From the NCBI GenBank assembly GCA_003551485.1, contig PUMS01000161.1, forward strand, positions 1 through 18,835: a stretch of 18,835 nt of DNA, given 5' to 3'. Made by a program: the position numbers and the translations under genes. Positions 1 to 8,132 of the stretch are shown here, piece by piece (the stretch's first letter is position 1; each line of letters starts with the position of its first letter). The notes beneath the pieces were generated by a model. That model saw only the letters and a program-made list of their open reading frames with translations, was not told the origin of the DNA and ran no database searches. This DNA comes from Phycisphaeraceae bacterium. GTDB lineage: Bacteria > Planctomycetota > Phycisphaerae > Phycisphaerales > Phycisphaeraceae.

Positions 1-24
1 GGCTTGGCGGATTCGTGCTCTCAT
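1..24 (-). CDS. Start of a divergent gene running off the left edge (partial)
   Basis: On the minus strand an ATG at 24 opens a frame that is still open at the edge, giving only MRARIRQA. It has a good ribosome binding site, AAGGGG (38-33), placed 8 nt before the ATG. Upstream is a well-formed promoter (-35 at 104-99, -10 at 80-75) that would start transcription near 67. Promoter, Shine-Dalgarno site and start codon in the right order support a real gene, but eight codons say nothing about function. Confidence 0.45.
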
Positions 25-74
25 GCGTGCGGCCCCTTGCCGGCCTCGGCACCGCCGCCGGCGCCGGTGGCCGG

Positions 75-104
75 ATTATAAACGACTCGAGGCTCTCATG
101 ACAA
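75..104 (-). promoter_or_regulatory. Sigma-70-type promoter, minus strand
   Basis: Read on the minus strand: TTGTCA (104-99), an 18-nt spacer, then TATAAT (80-75). The -10 box is a perfect consensus match and the -35 box matches at five of six positions. It lies in an AT-rich patch that stands out from the GC-rich surroundings. It points at the partial minus-strand gene starting at 24. Confidence 0.6.
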
Positions 105-282
105 GTCGATATCCTTATCGTTCTGTCGTTGTATAACGCAAGTCACTTAAAAACAGGTATTTACGAAACGGTTTTCAGGCCGCCGCCAGCCCTGTTACCG
201 TAACACGGCCTGGCGCCCCGAGGCCGCCGTGGGCCACCCGGCGCCACACCGCCCCCCCCTCCCTCCCCGATGGAGCCCCACC
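105..282 (+). other. AT-rich leader of the aldo/keto reductase gene
   Basis: The stretch from about 105 to 175 is clearly AT-rich (for example TTGTATAACG near 129 and CACTTAAAAACAGG near 144) and then returns to GC-rich sequence. It probably contains the plus-strand promoter of the aldo/keto reductase. TATAAC at 132-137 is a possible -10 box, but no good -35 box sits at the right distance. No gene was seen here. Confidence 0.3.
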
Positions 283-1299
<1,017 letters not shown>

Positions 1300-1320
1300 C
1301 GACATCCAACGGCGCCCTGC

Positions 1321-1350
1321 GGTGGGTCCGCTTCGCTTGACCCACCCTAC
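1321..1350 (-). repeat. GTAG-type REP element, short form
   Basis: Read on the minus strand this 30-nt unit is GTAG, then an 8-bp perfect stem GGTGGGTC / GACCCACC around a 10-nt loop AAGCGAAGCG. A 5' GTAG followed by a palindrome is the hallmark of REP elements mobilised by RAYT (REP-associated tyrosine transposase) enzymes. It lies between the convergent aldo/keto reductase and ileS genes. Its GTAG begins 4 nt after the ileS stop codon. It could also act as a terminator or mRNA-end stabiliser. Related longer copies occur at 16726-16789 and 16932-16995. Confidence 0.75.
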
Positions 1351-1354
1351 CTGC

Positions 1355-4237
1355 TCAGCTCACGCCCACGGCTTCGGCGTCGCGGTCGGAAAGCAGGCCG
1401 CCATCGCTGCGGGGGCTGACCGTGCCATCACGCTTCCACGATCGCTCGCAGCGCGGTTCGCTGCGCAGGTCGAGCACCTCGATGGACGGGTCGCTGCCCA
1501 CGGGGAGGAACTCGGCTCGGCTGACCGCGCACAGGTCGGCGAAGTCGACCGGGTCGAAACGCTCCAGCCAGCCGCCATCGGCCACCTCCGGCGGAGCCAC
1601 GCGGACGCCGAGGTCGAGGGGGTTGTCGATGTCGCGCTCGGCCCGGACCTCTTCAAGCCGCTTCATCGCCCGCTCGCGCAGGGCCATCACCTGCGGCCAG
1701 TCGCGGTCGATCTCGAGCACAATCGGCTCGGGCAGAAGCTCGGTGTGAACGCTCTCGTGGGCCTGTTCACGACCGGTCTCGCTGTGGTAGACGGCCCAGG
1801 CCTCATCGGCGGTGTGGGCCAGGATCGGTGCGCAGAGGCGGGTCAGGGCATCGGCCAGGCGGTCGAGGGTGGCTTGGGCGCGGCGGCGGCGGCGGCTGTC
1901 GGGCCGGTCGCAGTAGAGCCGGTCCTTGACCGCGTTGCCGTAGACGGCCGACACCGTCTCGTTGCAGAAGTTGTAGATCGCCAGCCGCGCGTGGCGGAAG
2001 GCGAACCGCTCGTAAGCGCGGCGGACGGTGCCGATCAGCGCATTGAGCTCGCCGAGCACCCAGGCATCGATCGAGGTGGCCTCATCGGGCCCGGGCAGGG
2101 CCGCATCACCGGGCTTGAAGCCGCGGAGGTTGCTCAGCAGGAAGCGGATGGTGTTGCGGACCTTGCGGTACTCCTCACCGGCGACCTTGAAGAACTCGAT
2201 GTCCATCTTGATGTCACGGTCGGTGTTGAGCGCACTGACCCACCATCGGCATACATCGGCCCCGAAGTCGCGCAGCAGGTCCTCGACCTCCAGGGCATTG
2301 CCCAGGCTCTTGGACATCTTGTGCCCATCCTTGTCCACGATGAAGCCGTGGGTGAGCACGCCGCGGAACGGCGACCGGCCCGTCACCCCCAGTGCTGGCA
2401 GCAGCGAGAGCTGGAACCAGCCGCGGTGCTGGTCGGAGCCCTCAAGGTACAGATCGGCCGGGTAGTCGCCCTGCATGCGTCGAAGCGCTGCGTGCCAGGA
2501 TGAGCCGGACTCGAACCAGACATCGAAGATGTCGCTGGAGCGGGTGACCGCCGCGGCCAGGTTCCCCGCCGCGGCGGCATCCTTCACCCACTGCGGCGCT
2601 TCGGGGTCGGCCGCGGGGTCGTAGTGGGCAAGAAGCTCGGCCGGCTCGCAGGTGAACCAGGCATCCGAGCCCTCTTGCCCGACCACCTCCGCCACCGCAC
2701 GGACGCTGGCGGCGGTCAGCAGCGGCGGCTGGCCCGCCGGCCCGTAAAAGGCGGGGATGGGCAGCCCCCAGGCACGCTGGCGCGACAGGCACCAGTCCGG
2801 CCGCGACTCGAGCATGCCCAGCATCCGGTTGCGACCCCACTCGGGCATGAACTCGACCTCACCGCCGGCCTGCTCGATCGCCATCCGGCGAAGGGATTTG
2901 CCGTGGGTCTTCATCGGCCGGTCGACGTCGACGAACCACTGCTCGGTGGCGCGGAAGATGACCGGTGTCTTGCCGCGCCAGTCGTGGGGGTAGCTGTGGG
3001 TGAACACGTGGTCGTGAAACATGTGCCCGCTGCTGCGAAGCCGCTCGACGACTAAATCGTTGGCCTGCCAGACGCTGTGGCCCCGCAGCCAGTCCACGGC
3101 GGTGTCGTCGAAGGTGCCATCGGCGCGGACGGGGCAGTAAATGTCCAGCTTCTCGCGGAGGCCGGTCTGGTAGTCCTCCACACCGTGGCCGGGGGCGGTG
3201 TGGACCAGGCCGGTGCCATCTTCGAGCGTGACGTAATCGGCGGTGACCACGCGGCGGGTGCGGTCATCGGCGTTGAACGGGTGGTGGTAGGTCACCCCCG
3301 CCGCGGCCAGTTCCGCGCCCGTGCAGGTGCCGAGCTTCTCGATGGCTTCAGCGCCGCCCATGGCCAGGACCTTCTTTGCCAGGGCCTCGGCCAAGATGGC
3401 CAAGTGCTGGCGGCCCCCGGAGGTGAAGCGGTACAGCCCGTACATCGACTGCGGCGCCACCGCCACCGCCAGGTTCGCCGGCAGGGTCCAGGGCGTGGTC
3501 GTCCAGATCATCAGCGACACCGCCTCACCCGCCGGGGCGCCCAGCGAAGGGGGCAGGGCGGCGGGGTCGGCCACGTCGAACAGGACGTAGACGCTGATGT
3601 CCTCGCGGTCGTAGTACTCGAGCTCAGCCTCGGCAAGCGCCGTCTGGTTGTCGATCGACCAGTGTACGGGCTTGAGCCCGCGGTAGACCACATCCTGCTC
3701 GAGCAGCCCGGCGAAGACCTCGAGGACCGCCGCCTCGTAGGCCGGGGCCATGGTCAGGTAGGGCTGCTCGTAGTCGGCCAGTGTCAGCAGGCGCTTCATG
3801 CCCTCGGCCTGGACTTTGATGAACTTGCCAGCGTAGTCAGCGCAGCGCTTGCGGATCTGCATCGGCGCCATCGAGCGGGCCTTCTGGCCGAGGTTCTCGA
3901 CCACCTTGTGCTCGATGGGCAGGCCGTGGCAGTCCCAGCCGGGGATGAACGGGCAGTCGTAGCCGAGCATGTTGCGGCTGCGCACCACCAGGTCCTTGAG
4001 CACCTTGTTGAGCAGGTGGCCGGTGTGGATGGTGCCGTTGGCATAGGGTGGTCCATCGTGGAAGACGTAGCGGGTGGCGCCGCGGCGCTGTCGGCGCAAC
4101 TGCTGATACAGGCCCTGCTTCTGCCATCGCTTGATGGTGGCCGGCTCGTTCTGCACGAGGTTGGCCTTCATGGGGAAGGCGGTCTTGGGCAATTGCAGCG
4201 TGGCCTTGTAGGAGCGTTTGGCTTGCTGTTCGGTCAT
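1355..4237 (-). CDS. ileS: Isoleucine-tRNA ligase (class Ia)
   Basis: Charges tRNA-Ile with isoleucine in the cytosol, with editing of mischarged valine. At 960 residues it is close to the usual bacterial length. The class I signatures are clear: the HIGH box as HTGH (residues 71-74, in NGTIHTGHLLNK), WDCHGLPIEHKV after it, the editing insertion in the first half, GSDQHRGWFQ, and KMSKSLGN near residue 638, followed by the helical anticodon-binding domain. Homology begins at MTEQQAKRSYKATLQLPKT, so the ATG at 4237 is preferred to the upstream in-frame codon at 4378, which lies beyond a terminator. The C-terminal zinc finger is degenerate: the first Cys remains in CERSWKRDG, the next is Ser, and the final CxxC pair is replaced by SDRD. 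The gene is monocistronic, with a REP element directly after its stop. Confidence 0.98.
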   Translation of the reverse strand: MTEQQAKRSYKATLQLPKTAFPMKANLVQNEPATIKRWQKQGLYQQLRRQRRGATRYVFHDGPPYANGTIHTGHLLNKVLKDLVVRSRNMLGYDCPFIPGWDCHGLPIEHKVVENLGQKARSMAPMQIRKRCADYAGKFIKVQAEGMKRLLTLADYEQPYLTMAPAYEAAVLEVFAGLLEQDVVYRGLKPVHWSIDNQTALAEAELEYYDREDISVYVLFDVADPAALPPSLGAPAGEAVSLMIWTTTPWTLPANLAVAVAPQSMYGLYRFTSGGRQHLAILAEALAKKVLAMGGAEAIEKLGTCTGAELAAAGVTYHHPFNADDRTRRVVTADYVTLEDGTGLVHTAPGHGVEDYQTGLREKLDIYCPVRADGTFDDTAVDWLRGHSVWQANDLVVERLRSSGHMFHDHVFTHSYPHDWRGKTPVIFRATEQWFVDVDRPMKTHGKSLRRMAIEQAGGEVEFMPEWGRNRMLGMLESRPDWCLSRQRAWGLPIPAFYGPAGQPPLLTAASVRAVAEVVGQEGSDAWFTCEPAELLAHYDPAADPEAPQWVKDAAAAGNLAAAVTRSSDIFDVWFESGSSWHAALRRMQGDYPADLYLEGSDQHRGWFQLSLLPALGVTGRSPFRGVLTHGFIVDKDGHKMSKSLGNALEVEDLLRDFGADVCRWWVSALNTDRDIKMDIEFFKVAGEEYRKVRNTIRFLLSNLRGFKPGDAALPGPDEATSIDAWVLGELNALIGTVRRAYERFAFRHARLAIYNFCNETVSAVYGNAVKDRLYCDRPDSRRRRRAQATLDRLADALTRLCAPILAHTADEAWAVYHSETGREQAHESVHTELLPEPIVLEIDRDWPQVMALRERAMKRLEEVRAERDIDNPLDLGVRVAPPEVADGGWLERFDPVDFADLCAVSRAEFLPVGSDPSIEVLDLRSEPRCERSWKRDGTVSPRSDGGLLSDRDAEAVGVS

Positions 4238-4335
4238 CGTCGGTGCTCTCTTACGGGGACGTGGCCGGGCCGCGAAGGCGGGTTGGGGAAACCGGCTGGC
4301 GGCCGGGCCACGGGCAAGGGGGCGCAGCGGTCGGG

Positions 4336-4365
4336 AAACAAAAAAGCCCCGCGCGCTGCGGGGCT
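4336..4365 (-). terminator. Rho-independent terminator of the GAF-like operon
   Basis: On the minus strand an 8-bp perfect GC-rich stem (AGCCCCGC / GCGGGGCT, arms 4365-4358 and 4352-4345, 5-nt loop) runs into six T residues, then G and TTT. The plus-strand reading has no T tract, so it works on the minus strand only. It lies about 155 nt after the small hypothetical gene and about 100 nt before the ileS start, so it most likely ends the upstream operon. An attenuator in an ileS leader is possible, but no leader elements were seen. Confidence 0.85.
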
Positions 4366-4519
4366 CGTGTTCATCCAAGACGAAGACGGCCTCACCAGCG
4401 CCACGGAAAGCGCCCCATGATAATGATCCGGCCGGCCAGGCAATGGGCCATGGTTCTATCCGAAGGAATGGTGAGGTCGGCGATGCACCATTATCGCGCC
4501 ACGGGATGACGGCAACCGT

Positions 4520-4732
4520 TCAGTTGGGGGCAGACTTCGAGGCCCCTTTCGGTTCGGCTGAGCGAGCGGTCTGTTGCTGCCGCATCCGGTCGAGCACGGA
4601 CCGCGCGGCTTGGATCAGGTGCCGCGGTGTGTGAACGATCTCGATTTCTTCCACCGATGAGGGCAACTCCTGCTCGCGCACCTGTGCGGCTCGGCGGCCC
4701 AAGTCCTCGATGCTCCTGCGGGCGCTACACAT
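4520..4732 (-). CDS. Small hypothetical protein overlapping the GAF-like gene
   Basis: This is a 70-residue, charged, probably helical soluble protein with no signal peptide, membrane segment or recognised motif. Reality is supported by its ribosome binding site AAGGGG (4745-4740), 7 nt before the ATG at 4732, and by its 8-nt overlap with the end of the upstream GAF-like gene (stop at 4727-4725), which suggests translational coupling. An intrinsic terminator follows downstream. The basic and polar C-terminal tail (RSAEPKGASKSAPN) looks disordered. The function is unknown; co-translation suggests a partner of the upstream protein, but that is inference. Confidence 0.6.
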   Translation of the reverse strand: MCSARRSIEDLGRRAAQVREQELPSSVEEIEIVHTPRHLIQAARSVLDRMRQQQTARSAEPKGASKSAPN

Positions 4733-5618
4733 TACCGGACCCCTTCCAGGGAAGCCAAGAATCGTAAAATGGACGCATTCCGATTGCTATGCAGTCGGCC
4801 ATTATCGCGCCCAAGTGAAACGTTGCGTGGAACGACATCACGTCATTATACCGCCAAGGTTCGTCGCAGTGGTCAAAAATGTCGGGCAACGCGCCAAAGG
4901 CATCGGCGCGTGGCGAGTCGAAAGCCAGGAAGCCGATGATCCGGTGCTTCCTCCCCACCAGGTCCTTGGGATAGCGGATCGGCATGACAAGCGTCGATCT
5001 GTAAAACGCATGCCAATCCCGCCGGGAGCACCGGAACTGATCGACCCGTTTGAGCAGGTTGGGGCAGGAGAAACAACTGAATGGCGTTCGCCAGTTTCTC
5101 AGGCCGTCGGAGCCCCCAAGAAGGGCGGACCAGACGCTGTTACGCGCCACGGGATGGGCATCGTTCTCACGCCAGTCGCATGGTTCAGACCGTGCAAGTG
5201 TCTCTACTTCAAGGTTTTGGAGAGGGTCTCGGCCCTCGTGGGCGCCGCCGGGCCCCATAACTGCCTCATCACCGTTTGCCGGCAATACCTTCCAGCAGAC
5301 ATGTAGCTCATTTTCGGCGAGTTCTAGGAAATCAGACATGGAAATGCGACATGCCGTGCAGAGTTCCACCGCCTGGCGGATGAAATGCGGATCATGCTCG
5401 GAGCTGCTGACCGAGGCATGTGTAGCAAGTTGCCTGACCCTATGCACCACGTCCAAGTGAAGCCGGGCCAGCATCCCCAGCGAAGCGCGGCCTCTCACCT
5501 TGCGGACAAGGTTCTTCCCGCCGATATGGCGCAGGGCGCGAGCGCCCCAGACCAATACCCGAAGAATCCAGTTCGGGTCCAGTTTCGCTGCATCCGCAAG
5601 ACCGCTTGGCATCGACAT
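4725..5618 (-). CDS. GAF-like domain protein, function unknown
   Basis: A 297-residue soluble protein. The N-terminal third is helical (WILRVLVWGARALRHIG, LHLDVVHRVRQLA). The region from about residue 100 to 290 looks like a GAF-type sensory fold: conserved-looking stretches include RNSVWSALLGG, FSCFSCPNLL, YRSTLVMPIRYP, IIGFLAFDSP, LPDIFDH and FHLGAIMAD. Seven Cys occur in the C-terminal two thirds, none in an obvious metal motif. No output domain is visible. Start choice is uncertain: GTG 5630, ATG 5618 and ATG 5612 are all in frame. GAAGAGG lies 11 nt before 5618 and GGGTGA 8 nt before 5612. It overlaps the next small gene by 8 nt. Base composition is visibly less GC-rich than its neighbours, suggesting acquisition. 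The GAF call rests on pattern memory; ligand and role are unknown. Confidence 0.75.
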   Translation of the reverse strand: MSMPSGLADAAKLDPNWILRVLVWGARALRHIGGKNLVRKVRGRASLGMLARLHLDVVHRVRQLATHASVSSSEHDPHFIRQAVELCTACRISMSDFLELAENELHVCWKVLPANGDEAVMGPGGAHEGRDPLQNLEVETLARSEPCDWRENDAHPVARNSVWSALLGGSDGLRNWRTPFSCFSCPNLLKRVDQFRCSRRDWHAFYRSTLVMPIRYPKDLVGRKHRIIGFLAFDSPRADAFGALPDIFDHCDEPWRYNDVMSFHATFHLGAIMADCIAIGMRPFYDSWLPWKGSGNV

Positions 5619-5752
5619 GCTCACCCACACCTCTTCAATTCACCTGCGTGCGATGGCCGGGTGCGACCATGGCGTAAATTAATGCCAAGAAGTGTCTTAC
5701 AAGACTCCTCCGGCAAGAGCCCACCTGATTCTACAGTAACAAGCCCACTCCT

Positions 5753-7375
5753 TCACCCCATCCCCACCGAGCGGTGGGTGCCCAGCAGGCCCTCGGCCAT
5801 GCCGATGCAGGCGAAGGCGCAGGCGGTGGGGTCGGTGATGGATTCGGTCCAGCGCTGCGCTTCGGCCTCGCCGTGGGTCCATATCGCCGCGGCGGCCAGG
5901 TGGCTGTAGAGCACCGGCCAGGCCTGCGGGCGGTCCAGTTGCGACAGCAGCTTGCGCGTCCGCTCCAGCACCGGGCGGGCCTCGCCCCGCTCGGCCAGCA
6001 GGGCGCGGCTGACGGCGACCTGGGCCAGGGCCTCGATGGCCGGCGCCGGCTCGGTCAGGCGCATCGCCGAGGCGTGCAGGCGCCGGATCGTCTCGCGGGC
6101 GCCCACCGGGTCGGAGGCATCGGACTGGAAGCTGACCAGCGCAGCGGCCAGGTAGAACTCGCCCGGTCGCCAGGCGATGCCCCGCAGCGTCCGCCGCGCG
6201 GCCTGCAACTGCCCGGCACGCAACTGCCGATCGGCGATGGCCAGCAGGGCGACGGCCTGGTTCTGCCCCAGGGCGAGGGAACTGGCGGCACGCAGGGCGG
6301 CTTCGCTCAAGCCACGCTCGACAAGGTGTTCGATGATCTGGCAGGCGGCCTGCTCGCGGCCGGAAGCCGCGGCGATTCGCTTGCTCTGCTGGATGGCCGG
6401 ATCGACCCTCCCTTCGACGAGCAGCCGCTCGATGGTGAGCTGCTCGAAGAGGTGGCCGGGCCAGCGCGGCCGGTCGCGTTCGCCGATGGCGGCCGAGCCG
6501 ACGACCATCGCCTCATCGGACAGTGCCTGCCGCCGGCCCAGCAGGTCGCCCGCCGCAGTGGCGTCGCCGGCCAGCAGGGCCGCGCGGGCAATGCGGGTGG
6601 CGATCGGGGCGTGGGCCTCGGCCTCCTGCGCCACGAGGGCCAGGGCGGTACGGGCGTGGTCGATCAGTCGGGCGGCTTCGGGGTCGCCGATCAGCGCGGC
6701 ACGGTGCGCCATGCCCGCAAGGCGGCGGGCGCGGGCGGCGGGGTCTTCGATCTGGTGGGCCTCGGCGGCCGCGGCGTGGAGGGTGTGGTGGCCGGCTTCG
6801 ACGTCACCCTGGCGCTGATACCAGGTCGAGAGCGCCTCGAGACTGTCGGCACGGCTGTGGGGGTCGGACGCGGCGACCATGATCTTGAGGGCCGTTACCC
6901 GGTCGTGGCGGGCCAGCAGCACATGCATTGCCGGCCCGTAAAGTGGCCGCTGGGCGATCGGGGGCCGATCGCCATCGCCGGCCGTTGCGCCCGACACGCG
7001 GCGGGCATGGGCCTTCTGCCGGGCCAGCATCGCCCGATGGGTATCGCCCATCAGCAGGCGCAGCAGCGCCACCTGCTCGAGCAACTCGGCTTCGGCCGCG
7101 GGCGGGGCGCCGACGGCCGCAAGCTCAGCGCCGCGGTCGAGCCAGTCACCGACGCGGCTGGCGGGCATCCCTGTGTCTCGCCGATTCCTGGCCGCCCCGC
7201 CGATCACGGTCGAGGCGAACACCAGGCAACAGACGCCGGGCCCGAAACTCTCCAACTGACAGGCCCGCTCGCCCAGCTCGCGCCAGGGCGATCGGGCCGC
7301 GGGCAAGGCCGCGGCACCCGCCTGCTCGTCCCTGCGGGGTGATGACCTGGACTGAAACGTGCTCTGCATGCTCAT
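5753..7375 (-). CDS. Membrane-anchored alpha-helical repeat (TPR-like) protein, unknown
   Basis: A 540-residue protein that I do not recognise. After a basic, polar N-terminus there is one hydrophobic segment (about residues 44-60, GPGVCCLVFASTVIGG) that would anchor it in the membrane or act as an uncleaved signal. The rest is almost entirely Ala/Leu/Arg-rich helix pairs in TPR or alpha-solenoid style (for example ALRAASSLALGQNQAVALLAI, LRAGQLQAARRTLRGIAW), which usually means a protein-binding scaffold. The frame is open from 7498; I chose the ATG at 7375 because GGAAGG lies 11 nt before it. An ATG at 7369 is also possible. It is divergent from the exbD-like gene. The long open plus-strand frame across it is a composition artefact. 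Confidence 0.75.
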   Translation of the reverse strand: MSMQSTFQSRSSPRRDEQAGAAALPAARSPWRELGERACQLESFGPGVCCLVFASTVIGGAARNRRDTGMPASRVGDWLDRGAELAAVGAPPAAEAELLEQVALLRLLMGDTHRAMLARQKAHARRVSGATAGDGDRPPIAQRPLYGPAMHVLLARHDRVTALKIMVAASDPHSRADSLEALSTWYQRQGDVEAGHHTLHAAAAEAHQIEDPAARARRLAGMAHRAALIGDPEAARLIDHARTALALVAQEAEAHAPIATRIARAALLAGDATAAGDLLGRRQALSDEAMVVGSAAIGERDRPRWPGHLFEQLTIERLLVEGRVDPAIQQSKRIAAASGREQAACQIIEHLVERGLSEAALRAASSLALGQNQAVALLAIADRQLRAGQLQAARRTLRGIAWRPGEFYLAAALVSFQSDASDPVGARETIRRLHASAMRLTEPAPAIEALAQVAVSRALLAERGEARPVLERTRKLLSQLDRPQAWPVLYSHLAAAAIWTHGEAEAQRWTESITDPTACAFACIGMAEGLLGTHRSVGMG

Positions 7376-7613
7376 GGGCAAAACCGCCTTCCGTAACTGC
7401 CCGTTTTCCTGGGCCCCGCAACCTCCAAGGCCCCCATCCCGCGGAAACCGCTCCGCCGCGGGACGGCCCAGGCATACCTGGCGCCCCGCGGTGGCCAAGT
7501 CGGGTGCCGGGCGCGATGGCGGAGGGCCTGTCCATGGCCGCGGGTCGGCATGTGGGATCGGGATGTCGGGGATTCTACACCCTCCGGCGATGCACGCGGG
7601 AACGGCGAGGGGT

Positions 7614-7619
7614 TAGAAT
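7614..7619 (+). promoter_or_regulatory. Possible -10 box for the exbD-like gene
   Basis: TAGAAT at 7614-7619 lies only 6 nt before the ATG at 7626. If used, transcription would start at or next to the start codon and give a leaderless mRNA. No convincing -35 box is present. The alternative ribosome binding site, GAGGGG at 7607-7612, is 13 nt from the ATG, which is rather far. Evidence is weak. Confidence 0.3.
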
Positions 7620-7625
7620 TGTCCC

Positions 7626-8078
7626 ATGTCCGCGATCCGGCGAAACGACCACACCCCGCGCTTCGAGATGCTGCCGCTGATCGACGTGGTGTTCCTGCTG
7701 CTGACGTTCTTCATCTACGCCATCATCATGCGGGTGCAGGTCGACGCCTTCACGCTCCTGCCCGTGGGCGCCGGCGAGGGCGTGGTGCCGGCCGAGCATC
7801 GCACGGTGACGCTGGATGTCGATGGCCGCTTCATCCTCGATGGCCGGCAGGTGACACGCGAGGAACTCGAGCGCACCTTCCGGGCCCTGGGCCGGACGGA
7901 GGACCGGCCCACCGTTTTCCTGTTGACCGAGGTTGCCGGCCCCGACGGCCAGCCCCCCACGCTCGACCGAGTGCCGGCCCTGATGGAGCTTGTCGAGATG
8001 GGGGTTCAGGCGGGTGTGAACATCCGCATCACCGGCCCCCGCCGCGATGGCCTTCCTCGCCCTCCGGATGGGCCGTGA
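7626..8078 (+). CDS. exbD: ExbD/TolR-family biopolymer transport protein
   Basis: A 150-residue inner-membrane protein of the ExbD/TolR family, which with ExbB/TolQ forms a proton-driven motor that energises outer-membrane processes. It has the classic layout: a short cytoplasmic N-terminus, one transmembrane helix (about residues 15-36) with the essential proton-carrying Asp20 in PLIDVVFLLLTFF, then a periplasmic domain with DVDGRFILDGRQVTREEL and the closing strand VNIRITGP. No ExbB/TolQ partner or TonB gene is seen in the window, so the partner must be elsewhere or this copy is specialised. The TRAP binding-protein gene starts 54 nt downstream on the same strand, so co-transcription is possible though functionally unexpected. 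The family call is confident; the symbol marks the family only. Confidence 0.9.
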   Translation: MSAIRRNDHTPRFEMLPLIDVVFLLLTFFIYAIIMRVQVDAFTLLPVGAGEGVVPAEHRTVTLDVDGRFILDGRQVTREELERTFRALGRTEDRPTVFLLTEVAGPDGQPPTLDRVPALMELVEMGVQAGVNIRITGPRRDGLPRPPDGP

Positions 8079-8132
8079 TATCATGGCGTCGGTCTCCGGG
8101 GCTTGGGCACGCCTTTTCACCGCAGGTGCTCC

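Noticed and set aside
4336..4365. Terminator hairpin read as a T-box or attenuator controlling ileS
   Set aside because: No T-box specifier or antiterminator elements seen; its position fits the end of the upstream two-gene unit better.
3077..4420. Plus-strand open frame (447 codons) opposite ileS
   Set aside because: Antisense to unmistakable IleS motifs; no ribosome binding site or domain.
4489..4508. Short matches between the region after the small hypothetical gene and the GAF-like gene (12-mer at 4489-4500 and 4800-4811; 14-mer at 4495-4508 and 5143-5156)
   Set aside because: Too short and not collinear; could be chance or traces of old rearrangement, not enough to call a duplication.
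5693..5705. Small inverted repeat GTCTTACAAGAC upstream of the GAF-like gene
   Set aside because: A 5-bp stem alone is expected by chance; no regulator gene nearby supports an operator.
5774..7342. Long plus-strand open frame (522 codons) opposite the helical-repeat gene
   Set aside because: Gly/Arg/Gln-rich product with no motif; typical antisense frame of a high-GC gene. The minus-strand product has coherent helix repeats and a membrane segment.
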